A stretch of DNA of 64,000 nt. Source: a virus. The DNA lies in IMG/VR virus record IMGVR_UViG_3300032265_002598, positions 62,001 through 126,000 of that record. One strand, given 5' to 3'. Numbering within the stretch: the first letter of the stretch is position 1; every line of letters starts with the position of its first letter. Under the pieces are notes generated by a model, which saw only the letters and a program-made list of their open reading frames with translations, did no database searches and was not told the origin of the DNA. The position numbers and the translations under genes were made by a program. Shown here in pieces: positions 19,468 to 30,800 of this stretch.

Positions 19468-20514
19468 GTGAATGAAACTAGGAAATATGAAATACTAGTT
19501 CATAGGATATTGTCAGGAAAGCAAATTTTTTCTCATAATAACAATACTTATGAGCTTAGGAAACCCTCTTTATCTTTAAAGATGAAAGCAGACTTATTAT
19601 ATATTTCTGCTTATGAAAATAATATTTATAGTGATTTTATTCTGATGGAAGATATTGATGAGCTATTATTTGAGACAAATATTATTAGCAGAGATCATAA
19701 AAAAATCTTAGCTAAGATAGAAAAAAGTTTAGATAATCAAAAAATCAGTCTTTATAAATCATATTATGATAATACTCAAAAAAATAAAATCAAACAAAAA
19801 ATAAAAAACACTAGAGAAGATATTAATAAATTTTACCAAGAGCAACATAGTTTAGATTATCTAACCCTAGAACATTATTGTGATAATATTAAGAATGAAT
19901 TCATTATTACAAATTCTTTATATCACTGTGACTCTGATAAATTAGTTTTTGATTATAATATTCCTATATCATTTAATCTTTTTAATAGTATCATGTCTAT
20001 TATTTCTCATAATGTTATTGATGTTTCCACATACAAAGCAATAGCTCGTAGCGATTATTGGAAAAATTATTGGAATAATAATAAAACAAATATATTAGAT
20101 GAACCAGTTAAAGAATGGTCAGAAGAACAAAAAAGTTTGATTAATATTTCTTGTATGTATGATAAAATACATGAACATCCAGAGTGTCCTAAAGATGATA
20201 TTATAGATGATGATGATGCTCTTGATGGATGGATGTTAGTTCAAAGACAAGAAAATGAGAAACAAAAAAAGGAAAAAGGTGTAGATAGTATGTTGAGTGG
20301 CAAGATAAGGGATTCTGCGGAAGTATTTTTGATGGCTGGAAATAGAGAACAAGCACAGGATATATTTAGTCTTAACTCGGAACAAGGATTACGAACAATA
20401 CAAGATAAAATGAACATGGTCATATCTAGTGATGTTCCAGTACGAGATGCAGAATTACCGGATGTAAAAGCTAGGATATTTAATCAATTAAAGGAACAAC
20501 AGAAACGAGGTTAG
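19468..20514 (+). CDS. Tail-assembly-chaperone-position protein (hypothetical)
   Basis: The likely start is GTG, read as MNETRKYEILVHRI, two bases after the preceding small gene. The ATG at 19472 is out of frame and no better start is seen. The 348-residue product is highly charged and mostly helical. An acidic tract (DDIIDDDDALDGW) follows EWSEEQKSLINISCMYDKIH, and a lysine/glutamate helix (QRQENEKQKKEKG) comes next. The C-terminus (ELPDVKARIFNQLKEQQKRG) looks like a short docking helix. Genes in this position, between tube and tape measure, usually encode chaperones that coat the tape measure. I see no slippery sequence joining it to the next gene, so the classical G/GT frameshift is not evident. 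Function is inferred from order only. Confidence 0.55.
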   Translation: MNETRKYEILVHRILSGKQIFSHNNNTYELRKPSLSLKMKADLLYISAYENNIYSDFILMEDIDELLFETNIISRDHKKILAKIEKSLDNQKISLYKSYYDNTQKNKIKQKIKNTREDINKFYQEQHSLDYLTLEHYCDNIKNEFIITNSLYHCDSDKLVFDYNIPISFNLFNSIMSIISHNVIDVSTYKAIARSDYWKNYWNNNKTNILDEPVKEWSEEQKSLINISCMYDKIHEHPECPKDDIIDDDDALDGWMLVQRQENEKQKKEKGVDSMLSGKIRDSAEVFLMAGNREQAQDIFSLNSEQGLRTIQDKMNMVISSDVPVRDAELPDVKARIFNQLKEQQKRG

Positions 20515-20515
20515 T

Positions 20516-20830
20516 ATGTACGATCCAGATAGACTTAAATTTTATATGGAAAGAAGAATTCAAACAACAATGATTGGAGCATTAGCTCGTATTGAAGAAA
20601 ACCTTGGATTTTTATGGGGACAACATAAAGATGGTGAGCTTACAAAAGAAGAAGAAGAATTTGCTGACATTTGGGATTTTACCAGAAATCAAATTTTGAA
20701 TAATGGTAATAATCAAATTAGACAAATTAAAGAAGACTTTTATAGATATGGTGGTATATTTAAATCAAGATATCACTATAATTTCCCAGTAACAAAAAAT
20801 CAAGATAATCAAAACTCTCAGGAAGGATAA
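20516..20830 (+). CDS. Small helical protein in the tail-assembly set
   Basis: This 104-residue product begins MYDPDRLKFYMERR and is almost entirely helical and charged (ENLGFLWGQHKDGELTKEEE, then FADIWDFTRNQIL). It ends in a polar tail (NQDNQNSQEG). The ATG lies one base after the stop of the gene upstream, and the next gene starts three bases after its stop, so it is part of a tightly coupled set. I do not recognise a family. A chaperone or adaptor role for tail assembly is suggested by position. Confidence 0.55.
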   Translation: MYDPDRLKFYMERRIQTTMIGALARIEENLGFLWGQHKDGELTKEEEEFADIWDFTRNQILNNGNNQIRQIKEDFYRYGGIFKSRYHYNFPVTKNQDNQNSQEG

Positions 20831-20833
20831 ATA

Positions 20834-21727
20834 ATGAAAACTGAAAATTTTAGTGTTGTAGTTGATGGTGTCGAAAAGCATTTTACTGTTAGATCACCTT
20901 CTTTAAATGATCAAAGAGAAGGACAGAAAGCATACAATCAAGCTTTTACAGACGCTATCAAGTCTAAATCTGTTGTTAGGGCCAAGATGGACGATCTCCT
21001 TGAAGAACAAGGTTTGTGGAATCCGGAAAAGCAAAGAAAATTTGCCGATTTGCAACAAGAATTAATAGACGGAGAAAAGAAACTTGCCAAAGGTGGTTTC
21101 GGTCTTAAAGATGCTAAAGGACTGGCTTTAAGAATGAAAGAAATTAGATCAGAAATTAGAGATCTAATTAGTGTTCGTACCTCTTTAGATAACCATAGTG
21201 CAGAAGGTCAAGCTGATAATGCTAGATTTAATTATTTAGTCTCGGCTTGTGTGGTGTATAAAGATACAAATGATCCCTATTTTCGCAGTTTAGAAGAGTA
21301 CTTAAATAAGGCCGACGATCCTGTTGCCTTGATGGGTGCTCAGAAATTGGCCAGTATGATTTATGGTTTAGATAATAATTTTGAAAAGAATTTACCTGAA
21401 AATAAATTCCTTCAAAAGTATAAATTTGTTGATGAGAAACTAAGACTGGTAGACAAGAGAGGTCGGTTGGTAGATGCTGATGGTCGATTAATTGACGAAC
21501 AAGGTCGATTTATTGATGAGGAAGGCAACTACATTGATAAGAATGGTAATAGAGTCGACAGAGATGGTGATTATGTTGTCGATGCTGAACCATTTTTAGA
21601 TGAAGAAGGAAAACCTGTAGTTTTAGAACAAGACACCAAACCCGAAGTGACTAAAGATGAGACAACTACAACTACAGTATCAGAACCAGTCCCAGCAGAA
21701 ACCCCAGTACCCCCTGCAACTACTTGA
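20834..21727 (+). CDS. Tail-assembly-position protein with six Asp/Gly heptad repeats
   Basis: This 297-residue protein has a helical first two thirds (QREGQKAYNQAFTDAIKSK, FADLQQELIDGEKKLAKGG, LRMKEIRSEIRDLISVR). Six tandem seven-residue repeats follow (21443-21568) of the form [RN]-x-[VI]-D-x-x-G. The acidic tail is low in complexity and rich in Thr, Val and Pro (TKPEVTKDETTTTTVSEPVP). It starts with a strong GGAAGGA ribosome site. It is the last gene before a terminator and the tape measure. The heptads may form a small beta-solenoid or calcium-binding ladder, but this is inference. Its position fits a tail assembly chaperone or a minor tail protein. Confidence 0.6.
   Translation: MKTENFSVVVDGVEKHFTVRSPSLNDQREGQKAYNQAFTDAIKSKSVVRAKMDDLLEEQGLWNPEKQRKFADLQQELIDGEKKLAKGGFGLKDAKGLALRMKEIRSEIRDLISVRTSLDNHSAEGQADNARFNYLVSACVVYKDTNDPYFRSLEEYLNKADDPVALMGAQKLASMIYGLDNNFEKNLPENKFLQKYKFVDEKLRLVDKRGRLVDADGRLIDEQGRFIDEEGNYIDKNGNRVDRDGDYVVDAEPFLDEEGKPVVLEQDTKPEVTKDETTTTTVSEPVPAETPVPPATT
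21443..21568 (+). repeat. Six tandem 21-base (7-residue) repeats
   Basis: Successive units read RLVDKRG, RLVDADG, RLIDEQG, RFIDEEG, NYIDKNG and NRVDRDG. The Asp at position 4 and Gly at position 7 are invariant, and position 3 is always Val or Ile. At DNA level the units are similar but not identical, so the array is not a recent expansion. Confidence 0.95.
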
Positions 21728-21755
21728 TAATTTATTTACATCTTTTTTCACCATC

Positions 21756-21797
21756 GAAACACCATGTTGTATCATTGCAGCGTGGTGTTTCTTTTTT
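21756..21797 (+). terminator. Rho-independent terminator before the tape measure gene
   Basis: An 11-bp stem pairs GAAACACCATG (21756-21766) with CGTGGTGTTTC (21781-21791), with one T-G wobble and a 14-base loop. Six Ts follow at once (21792-21797). It sits 11 bases before the tape measure ATG, and the GAGG ribosome site follows the T tract directly. It probably ends or attenuates transcripts of the abundant tail tube and chaperone genes. Confidence 0.85.
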
Positions 21798-21808
21798 GAG
21801 GTACAATA

Positions 21809-24800
21809 ATGGCTAAAGGATTTAATTTAACAGCACAAATTAATTTACAGGGACCATCTAATATTAATGTTATTGTATCTAACATTAAAAAACAATTAGG
21901 CACCATTTCAGCTAATGTTAATTTAAAGATAGACCCAGCATCGGCTAAAACAGTTGCCAGCTTAAATTCTTCTTTAAATCAACTTAACTTAACCCTTAAA
22001 GCGACGGCATCTTCTGCAACAAATGCTGCTGATGCAGTTAGGGATTTACTATCAGCTATGAATGGTGTTGCATCTGTAAAGTTGCCCAGTCAAGCAGCAC
22101 AAGTATCTTCATCTCTTAATAATGTAGCAGCTTCTTCTGCTAGCGCCCAAAAAGCACTATCTGCTTCAAGAACAGAGATAGAAGAATTTGGTAATCAAGC
22201 TGGTTTGGCAGTAAGAAGATTTGCTGCATTCAGCACTGTAACATCAGTAATATATGGATTAACAGGAGCAATTAGAGGTGGAATATCCGATTTTATTGAT
22301 TTTGATAAACAATTAACTAGAATCGCTCAGGTTACTGGTGAAAGTAAAGACGGATTAGGTAGACTAAAAGGAACCATAACAGAATTATCTACAGGTCTTG
22401 GTGTTACAGCTAAAGACTTAGCTGGCGTATCAGTTACACTATCTCAGGCTGGTCTTACCGCTAGAGATACTGAAAAAGCATTAAGAGCATTGGCTCTTAG
22501 CGCCCTAACAGCATCATTTGATGATATGAATCAGACGGTAGAAGGTTCTATTGCTTTGATGAGACAGTTCAAGATCGGATCTAATGAATTAGAAGCGGCT
22601 CTAGGATCTATCAATGCTGTATCAGCAAAGTTTGCAGTAGAATCTAGTGATATTATTGCTGCTATTCAGCGTACTGGTGGTGTGTTTGCCGCAGCTAGTA
22701 GAGGAGTTAGTGAAGGTAAAGATGCTCTCAATGAATTTATTGCTGTCTTTACTAGCGTTAGAGCAACAACCAGAGAAAGTGCTGAAACAATTGCTACTGG
22801 TTTAAGAACTATCTTTACCAGACTCCAAAGAGGAGACACTATTGAGGCCCTTAAAGAATATGGTGTTAATCTTACAGATTTAGATGGCAAATTCGTTGGT
22901 GCTTATAAAGCTGTTCAGTTATTAGCTGAAGGTTTAGGACAGATCGACCCTAGAGACCTTAAATTCTCCAAGATTGTTGAAGAGCTTGGTGGTTTTAGAC
23001 AGATTGGTAAGGTTATTCCATTAATCCAAGAGTTCACAACGGCACAACAAGCACTACAAGTTGCTCAAGCTGGACAAGGCTCATTAGCTTCTGATGCTGC
23101 TAAAGGACAATTAGCATTAGCAGTACAAATTAGTAAAACAAAACAAGAATTTTTATCTTTGATTCGTAGTATTGGAGATACTGATAGTTTTCAAAAAATG
23201 GTTACTGTTGGTCTTAGTTTAGCTAGTGCTTTAATTAAGGTAGCCGACGCTGCTAAAGGCATTATCCCATTAATAGGATTATTTGCCGCATTCAAGGGTG
23301 CTTCAGCTATACGACAGTTTAGTGCTGGATTTGGAACTGGCTTTGGTGGAGGAGCAGCTAAACAAAATAATAGACCATTAGGTTTTGCTACCGGTGGTTT
23401 AGTTCCCGGACAAGGTAATTCTGATAGTGTATCAGCAAGACTAACTCCTGGTGAGTTTGTTGTGAGAAAAAGTGCTGTTAAAGCTATTGGCTCAAATAAT
23501 CTACATAGAATGAATAGATATACAACTGGTGGAATTGTTAATCAAATAGGTGGTGTTCCAGGAAAAACAATAGTTCAAAATAGCAAAAATCAATTAGTAG
23601 GATTTAGTCCAAAAGACACCTATTCTATATCAGATGGTTCTGAAAATCTTATTATTAAATATGATAGTAAAAAACAAAATTATAGAGCTAGAGGTAAAAT
23701 ACTTGATCCTTCTTTAGTTAATCGTCTTTTTAAAAACAATTTTCAATCTACTGTGTCTTGGGAAGAAATTGTTGCCAAAAGCTATAATGGTAGATTAGTA
23801 AATGGAAAAAATGATAAATTCCCAATAGATATTATTGCTGGAAATACTTTAATAGATGCTAAATTTAGGCCAGAAGAATCATATAAGCCTATGGATGCTT
23901 TAGGAAAAGCATTAAGTTATCGTCTATATAAAGCATCGGGAGGTAGATACAACTATGAAAATAATGGACAACAAAAACTTAAACTTAATAGTTTAGTTAG
24001 AAATACTCTTACAGAAAATCAAGATAATATTAAAGATTCTGGTCAGATAAAATTTGTTTATCCAGAATTTCAAGATATTCCCACAGACTTACCCGGAATT
24101 AAGTCTAATGTAACAAAACGACAAGCTCAATTATCTAGCAAAAGAACAAGTTCAATGCAGAGGGGGTATGCTCAAAGTTCAATTGACATATTCGGTGGAT
24201 CTACTTTCAGTGGAAATAAAACAGATATTAATACTTTAAGCCCCTACGATAAAAAAAGTAGATTGTTTGGAGGAGGATCAGTTCGTAAATTTGAAAATGC
24301 GGGCTTAGTTACTCCAACAGCAGGAACAGCAGCTAATGCTAGTGAAATATTAAAAGTACTTACTTTGCCAGGAGCAATGGCAGCTAGTGGAGCAAGTGCT
24401 GGGGATATACTGAAAATACTAAAGAAAAAAAATGTACTTACTCCAAAAGAACAAGATATCAAAAATAAAATTTTAGGAGCATATACTAAAAAAACTTCTG
24501 GTATTAGATTAGCAGAGAATGCAGATATACAGAAGGCAATTACCGAAGGTCTTTTATTTGGTGCTGCTGGATTTAAAGGTAGAGCTTTTCCTATCACACC
24601 AAGAATGGATATTCCAGGATTAAAGAATGCAGTTAAGGTTAGAATTACTAGTGGTGTTTTAGATTCAGAGATGTCTAAAAAACTATTAAAGAAAATGACA
24701 GTGGGACTTAATAGTGTCGCTAATAAAACTTCAAGAAATATCATGATTAAAGATATCTTGAAACAAACTGGTCCATTATATGCTGATTTTGATAGAACAT

Positions 24801-27800
24801 TAGCCTTCGGTGCTGATAAAATTTTAGGAGATCCAACAAAGCCAAAATATAGTGAATTCTCTGATAGAAGCAAAGTTGCTGGGGCTTTAAGAACAGCTAA
24901 TCTTAGCATTTTAGGTAAAGCTATTGCTAGTACAGTAAGAAAAACCCCAGAATTTGCTAATAACCTAAATGTAATTTCTGCTAGACCACAATCAACAATG
25001 GATTTAATAGCCGGATGGTTAGCTAGCAAGGGCATTCCAATTCCATTAAATAGAATAAAGGGTGTTGGTGGGCCACAAGTTACTCCAGAACAGATTGCTA
25101 GTTTAAAGGCTGACTTGATGAATCCAGAGGGGGCCTTTGTTGACGATGATCCTAGAAATATTGCAGAATCAGAAAGAAGAGGAATCCGATCATATCTATA
25201 TAAAAAACAAAATGTTGGACCAACAGGAAGAAAAAAGCTTGGAGAAGCAAATGCTAAGGGTTATTTAGCCGAAAGAGTAATTCATGAGCTGGGCGGTCCA
25301 ATAGCTAATAAAGCTGCGACTAACTATGGTATCGACTTCCCAGATGGTTTAAAAAGTGCCGCGAAATACTTTGGTATTCCATCAGATATTCCAACAGACG
25401 CTAAACTTACTTTAAATGGTCCTGCTGAACTGAAGAGCCAGATTGGCAATTATCTCAAGGTGAGAGGATATGCTGGTGGTGGTTCTGTTACAGCAGACTA
25501 TTATAGCTTAGAAAAAAGTAGTGGATTAAAAAGTTTTGAATTTGATAATGCTGTAAAGTTTGCTAAAACTATGAATTATAGCATGTCAGAATTTCAAACA
25601 TATCTAAAGAAACTGCAAGTAGAAAAACAGAATAAATCTGGTGTTAAGACAGATAAAGATGCTCTAAGAAAATCTTTAATATCTGGAACCCCAACTGCTA
25701 CATCTAGACAAATGTCATTAGCAGAATCACTAAAAGGTCCAGCAGATGCTGGCTATAGACCAATATTAACAGAAGCTCAAAGAGTTGCTGCTGCTCGTGC
25801 AGATGTGAGAAATGCAACAAGAGGATTTGCTTCTGGTGGACTTGTTCCCGGAGTTGGTAATCAGGATACTGTTCCTGCTAATCTCAATGTGGGTGACTTT
25901 GTTATTCGTAAAAAAGCAGTATCTACTATTGGTGCTAGTAATCTAAGTTCATTAAATAAAAGAGCTAGTGGCGGAGAAATAAGCAACACCGTCCCTGCAC
26001 TATTAACTCCTGGTGAGTTTGTTATAAATAGAAAAACTGCTAGTAGCATAGGAACAGCAACACTTAATAGATTAAACTATGCAGATAAGGCTTCTAAATT
26101 TAATAATGGTGGCCCAGTAGGAACTGTTCAAGAGTTTGCAATAGGTGGAGCTGTACAAAGACTATTCTTTGGTGGTCCAAGCTTACCAGCTAAACCCTCT
26201 AATCCTACAGAGGGTAATGTTCAAATTTCTACTACTGTTGGTGACCAGCTTAGAGGTATGGTAACCGCTTTAAATGACTTAGGAATATCTTCATCTAAAA
26301 CAGCAGAGATTATTAAAAAGGGTGGACAGATCAGTTATCAAGCTGCTATAAAAGCTTATTCTGCTGATATCCAAAAAATGAGATTAAATGGTGCATCTGC
26401 GATACAAGTTGCAGACGCAGAGAGAAAGCTTAGAGATATTAGAGCAGACGCAGCAAAGAATATCGAAACTAGAAAAAAACTCTCTGGAGTTGGTGCAGAT
26501 CAATTACAGAACATAGATACCTCAGCACAGTTTGAGAAAGAAAGATTAACAAATCAAAAGAGAAATAGTTTAAGAAAAAAAGGAATTACTGGAGAAGCAG
26601 CGGATAAAGTATTAGAAGGTAGTGCTGCTAATATTGAAAAAATAGCATATCAAAGTGCAGCAAAATCACAAGGTGTTGATCTTAAAGGTATGGGTCTAAA
26701 TGGTCAGGATATGCAAAAATATATCCAACGATCAATGATGGATGCAAAAACTTTACAGCAAATGAATGCTCAATATTTACAAACTAGAAAGAAAGATTTA
26801 GAAGCAGTAGGACATAGTGCAGCAGAAGCTCATAAAATAGCTCAAAAAGAAATCAAAGAAAGAGAAGCCATACTTAGAGATGTTGCCAAGTCTCGTGGAA
26901 TGGCAGATCCTACAGGGAAGGGATCGTCTGAAAAACTCAGCCAAAGAATGATGATGGCCGGTTTTATGCTTCCTATGATAGGTAGTGCAGCATCTAGTCT
27001 TATTAATCCTGAAAGTAGTGCAGCGAGTGCTGCAACATCTGCTGGTATTCAAGGAGTAACTAATACAGTTGGTATGGGATTAGGCACAATGAGTATGATA
27101 CCTCTTGAAAAACTAGGTAAATTTGGTGGAATACTAGGTATGGCAGCAGTTGCAGCAGCAGCTGTTGGTCAAGCTATGATAGATGCTCGTAATGCTACTA
27201 TAGAGTTTGAGAAAAAGATGGGTCAGAATAAAGCAGAAAAAGCTTTAGAAGAAGTAGGTAAAACTTTTGAAAAACTTGAAAAAGATATAAAGAATATAAA
27301 TCTTCAGAAAATTATTATAACTAAACTAGCAGAAGCTAGTACAAATATCAAAAGTAGTGTAGAAGCTGATGTTAAAAGAGCTAAAGCATATTGGACTAAT
27401 TTATTAGATGCTTATTTCGGTGGAGCAGGAACATCGCAAGGAAATAGGGAAGCAGCAGAAAGAAGTAAAATTTTAGAAAAAGGAGGAGTAGGTAAATATT
27501 TTCAAGCTACAGGTTTTGGTCAAGCTATGATGGGTAATGTTTCTGGTGCTGATGCAGCAGCTAGTGCGTCAAGATCTGCACAAATAAGAGGTTATGCTCC
27601 AGAAACAGCACAGCAAAATGCCAAAATATTTGCTGATACTGCTAGCCAAATTAATCGTCTTATAGAACAAAAATTTAAAGGCGGAGAAAGCTTAGAAAGT
27701 ATTTTAACAAGCATTACAGATGCTTCACAACCAGAATTTCAACAGTTTGCAGAAGTCTTAGCTAAATCTAATGCTGTTATAGGACAACAAATTTTGTATA

Positions 27801-30800
27801 TAGAGTCTGATATACATCTTAAAGCCGATCAGAAAAAAGCACAAATAGAAGCTATACAAGCTACCTACGCTGAAGCAGAGGCCAGAAGAATCTATGGTGT
27901 TGTTGCTAGACAAAAAGAAATAAAATCTTTAGAACAATCGACTGGCTTATTTAGTCGTAGTCTTGAAAGAATGTATCAGAATATGGAACAGTCCATAAAT
28001 AGGACTATCTTTACTTTAGACAAAATGAGTAAAGAATTAGACTTAGTAGTTTCTTCTTTTAAGGGTGAAGCTACAGTAGGCCAAGGCTCATTAGACAGTA
28101 TTAATATGCTACAGAATCCTCGTGCTTATTCTAAGAATGATAGAGAATCTGCTCGTGATCAAGCTTCTAGTTTCTTTTCTGGTAATAGAGATCTAGTTAA
28201 AGGATTATTAAATGCTGGGGATAATTTAGAACAAGTTATTATGACCACTTTAAGTAATACTTTTAGAGATAATCCAGCAGCTAACAACGAACAAATTGGT
28301 ATTGCTATAGAAAGAAATGTTAAAGATCAACTAGCTAATTTATCTTTACCATCTGATGTTGGAGATAAGCTTGCTGCTGAAGTTCAAAAGGCTTTGGGAG
28401 ATTTAAGAAAAGAAGATAATAGTAAAGTTGATTTTGCTCAGTTAGCAGAAAAAATACCTCAATTATCAAAAGTTATTGAGAGTGCAAAAAGAGCACAAGA
28501 AGTAGCAATAAAAGCATTAGAAAATTGGCAAAATGCATTAAATAACTACTCTACTAGAACTAATCAGCTTGTTGATTTGCAAGTAGACACTAATAATAGA
28601 CTGAGAAAGTCAACTCAAATTTTAGCTGATAGTCAAATAGATTTAGCAAAATCTCTTGGTCAAGAAATAGGAGTATCTGATACTAGAAGAGTAGCAGAAT
28701 CTAAAACAGGACAACTAACTGGTGGATTAATAAGTCCAAAAGATATAACTGATAATATCTTAAATCTTGAAGGAAATAGAAGAGCACAAGAAACTGGATC
28801 TAATATTGCTAGAAATAGAGGAGCTAGTGGAGTAGATGATTTTATGAATATGCAGAAGGGTCTAAAAGACACAAATACTGCATTAAGAGAAAACTATGAA
28901 GCTCTCAAAAACTTAGCAGATAATTCAGATGTAGCATCAGCTGCTTTAGGTAAAATTCAAGAAGCTCAACAAAAAAATCAGGGACGAGTTAGTTTTATCG
29001 AAAAATTAGTCACCAGTACACCAGATGAAATGGATGGTTTAGGTAAAGCACTCGGTAGACTACAAACTAATATGAATGGTCAAGTTAATACTATTCAACG
29101 ATCACAAGGAGCACAGCAGGCTTATTATGAAGCTTTACAAAATGGAGCTTCTGGCTTTGAGGCTATGAGAGCTGCTCAAACTGCATTTGCTAATGAGAGA
29201 AAAGAAACGCTAGGTGCTCTTAATGATATTATGCCTTTCTTAGGAAATAATAAACAAAGCAATAATATTAAAGCTAATGTATTAGAAGGTATGTTAAAAG
29301 AATCTGGTCAGGGTGTTTCTCCAATAATGCAACAGGTATTAACTACCCTCAGAAATCCACAAGCTGATCCAGAAACCCAAGCAGCTATGGCTCAGTATCA
29401 ACAGGCCACCAACTTACAATCAGAAGCTAATAGACAATTAGCTATGTTAAATACTAATTTAGCTGGTCAAATAGCAGACGCTTCTGCAAAAGCTTTGAAA
29501 GACGCATTAACTGGAACAGCACTAACTTTCCAAAATGCAGAATTAACAAATATTCGAGACGATGTGGCTATTATCAAGAATTTAATAGGAGCAGGAACGA
29601 CTACACCGACAACCAAAGCTTCTGGAGGTGTTATATATGCTGCTGCTGGTATGGGTATTGATTTTTCTCCAAAGGGTACTGATACTGTTCCAGCAATGTT
29701 GACCCCCGGAGAATTTGTGGTTAATAGAGCAGCTACCCAGAGAAATCTCCCACTATTACGTTCTATCAATAGTCAAAAACATAGTAGTGGTGGTCCTGTT
29801 AGATATTATGCTGGTGGTGGATATGTTAGTAGTATTATGAAGGATCAAACAGATCTTAGGGGAGAAGGACTTAAAGTAACAGATAAAAACTATTTAGATC
29901 CAGATAGTGAAGATTTTAAAAATCTAGTTAGTGATAAATCTCCAACAGTATTTAGTGGATGGAAAAACTATACTAGAAGTCAGGCATCTGGAGAAGGAAG
30001 AAAAGAAGGAGATAACATATATGCTCCTGCTCGTTGGTGGTATGGAATAGCTGGGATGGGTCCTGGAGAAATTGCTTTTAATAACAGAGGGGCTTTATTA
30101 GCGGGTGCTGCTCCAAAAATTGAAGTAACTCCTGATGGATATTTCCAATATACCGCTACTCAACCAACTACAGTAGATCCTATTAATCAAGTTCAACCTA
30201 TGGGTCTTTTGATGTCTAAGGGTGTTATAGGAACAAGACCTATTCGACAAGATCAAATAATAAAATATAAAGAGAAAATTTTAGCAATTAAAAGAAATAT
30301 GGGGGCTCAGGCTTGGGGAGATGACCCATCAGATTTTGATATAGGATCACTTGAAGATATCAATGGTGTGCAAGGGAAAAGTGGTGGGCCAGGTAAAGAG
30401 TACGATCCTAATATCAGTATTGGTAAAAATATTGGTATAATTATTTCTCCCAATAAAAATAGGCCAATAATTACTCCAGTATTTCCTTCTGAAGAAACTA
30501 CAGATATACAAAAAGTTTGGTTGGAAATGACTACAGCTGCTAGTCTTGTTCCAACAGGATATTATGGAACTATAGTTTCTCCACACGCAGTTGAGACAGG
30601 AGGGACGTTAAGAACAGACAACAGCGAAACAGTTCCGGGTGCTAATAATAGTAACGCTGGTCAAGATATTAGAGATAAGGGATTAAAAATTGATTTACTT
30701 AGTACCCCAAGAACTAGCGTTGTTCCAAACGCAGCTATGGCTACAGTAGAAGCTAATTGGGTTAGAGCAAAAGCAGATATTGATGCTAAAATTAATTCTC

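Noticed and set aside
24244-25035. Antisense open frame of 263 residues over the tape measure
   Set aside because: It lies wholly opposite a motif-bearing coding region (HAD motifs on the plus strand) and its product is low in complexity. It is a by-product of codon bias.
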